From contig WAQG01000252.1 in NCBI GenBank assembly GCA_015520395.1, forward strand, positions 1 to 5,150: a stretch of DNA of 5,150 nucleotides, in the 5' to 3' direction. How positions within the stretch are numbered: the first letter of the stretch is position 1; the number at the start of each line of letters is the position of its first letter. This DNA comes from Candidatus Geoarchaeota archaeon. Its GTDB lineage: Archaea; Thermoproteota; Thermoprotei; Gearchaeales; WAQG01. The translations under genes were made by a program, and so were the position numbers. The notes under the pieces are model-generated. The model ran no database searches, was not told the DNA's origin, and saw only the letters and a list, made by a program, of their open reading frames with translations. Shown here in pieces: positions 4,683 through 5,150 of this stretch.

Positions 4683-5150
4683 TTGAAGGTCGTCGTCGCC
4701 GGGGGCGGGGATATAGGCGTTCAGACAGCCCTGATACTTTCAAGAATGGGCTATGATGTAACCCTGGTGGAAAAGTTTGAGGGGCGGGCCCGCCGCCTGG
4801 CGGCCAGGTTCCCCGAGCTAAGAATCCTGAGAAAAGACGCCTTAAACACCGGGCTTCTCCACAGGTTTGGGCTAGCTGTCGGGGCGCTGCCCGGGTCGCT
4901 TGGCTACCGCTTCATCAGAACCTGCATCAAAGCCGGCATCCATGTTGTTGACGTCTCCTACATGCCTGAAGACCCGCTTAAACTCCATGACGCCGCCAGG
5001 GCGTCGGGGGTCGCCGTGATCCCAGATGCGGGCTTCGCCCCTGGGCTCACGAACTTCCTCGTTGGACTGGGGGTCTCAAAGAGCGGGGTTGTTGATGATG
5101 TAAAGATCTATGTCGGCGGTCTGCCCGCAGAGCCCATCCCACCCCTGGGG
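4683..5150 (+). CDS. Saccharopine dehydrogenase-like oxidoreductase (5' part, cut by window end)
   Basis: The first 156 residues are visible, open to the window edge. An N-terminal Rossmann fold shows VVVAGGGDIGVQTA (3-16) with the GxGxxG nucleotide-binding loop at G7-G12, and E30 at the end of strand 2, which usually favours NAD over NADP. Further on are GALPGSLGYRFIRTCIKAG (67-85), VVDVSYMPEDPLKLHD (88-103), IPDAGFAPGLTNFLVG (113-128) and YVGGLP (143-148). These blocks are typical of the archaeal saccharopine dehydrogenase/lysine dehydrogenase-like family (COG1748 type). The true substrate in archaea is often unclear, and lysine metabolism is only a guess. TTG 4683 is chosen because GGTGG lies 6 bases upstream and MKVVVAGGG fits family N-termini. 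The gap to hsp20 is 25 bases with no promoter-like sequence, so it is probably the third gene of that unit. The C-terminal domain, expected to roughly double the length, is outside the window. Confidence 0.88.
   Translation, partial: MKVVVAGGGDIGVQTALILSRMGYDVTLVEKFEGRARRLAARFPELRILRKDALNTGLLHRFGLAVGALPGSLGYRFIRTCIKAGIHVVDVSYMPEDPLKLHDAARASGVAVIPDAGFAPGLTNFLVGLGVSKSGVVDDVKIYVGGLPAEPIPPLG

Overview
The window looks like a piece of a hyperthermophilic or thermophilic archaeal chromosome, most likely from the Thermoproteota (Crenarchaeota) near the Desulfurococcales/Acidilobales. The evidence is an archaeal-type NADP isocitrate dehydrogenase that closely resembles, from memory, the Aeropyrum enzyme, a nucleoside diphosphate kinase with the long insertions I recall from Thermoproteales enzymes, an archaeal dolichyl-phosphate sugar-phosphate transferase and an archaeal PAC2/Pba-type protein. 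Arg AGG and Ile ATA codons are heavily used, TTG and GTG starts are common, and TATA/BRE-like promoters are present. The exact genus cannot be fixed by reading alone.

Left side, minus strand (27-1874): a compact three-gene unit read right to left. It runs ndk (195 aa), then after 13 bases a GPT/MraY-type glycosyl-1-phosphate transferase (332 aa), then, with a 4-base ATGA overlap, an unknown 83-aa protein with two membrane helices. The last two are probably translationally coupled.

Middle (1875-2043): a divergent promoter region between ndk and icd, AT-rich on the icd side and with a short GC-rich block of back-to-back palindromes on the ndk side. Plus strand: icd (NADP isocitrate dehydrogenase, TCA cycle), followed by a 144-base gap that holds a possible 3' stem-loop and then a separate BRE/TATA promoter.

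Right side, plus strand (3469-5150): a PAC2-family protein with a C-terminal HbYX-like tail, a small heat-shock protein (Hsp20) 13 bases behind it, and the 5' part of a saccharopine dehydrogenase-like Rossmann oxidoreductase cut by the window edge. The first two make a plausible proteostasis pair. Spacing suggests all three are co-transcribed.

Three plus-strand genes share the same start architecture, GGTG followed 7 bases later by TTG. This argues that icd starts at TTG 2044 and not at the upstream ATG 2020. I saw no tRNA, rRNA, CRISPR array or mobile element. The gene families are all known. The most interesting points are the HbYX-tailed PAC2/Hsp20 pair, the unknown small membrane protein coupled to the sugar transferase, and the start-site and promoter structure.
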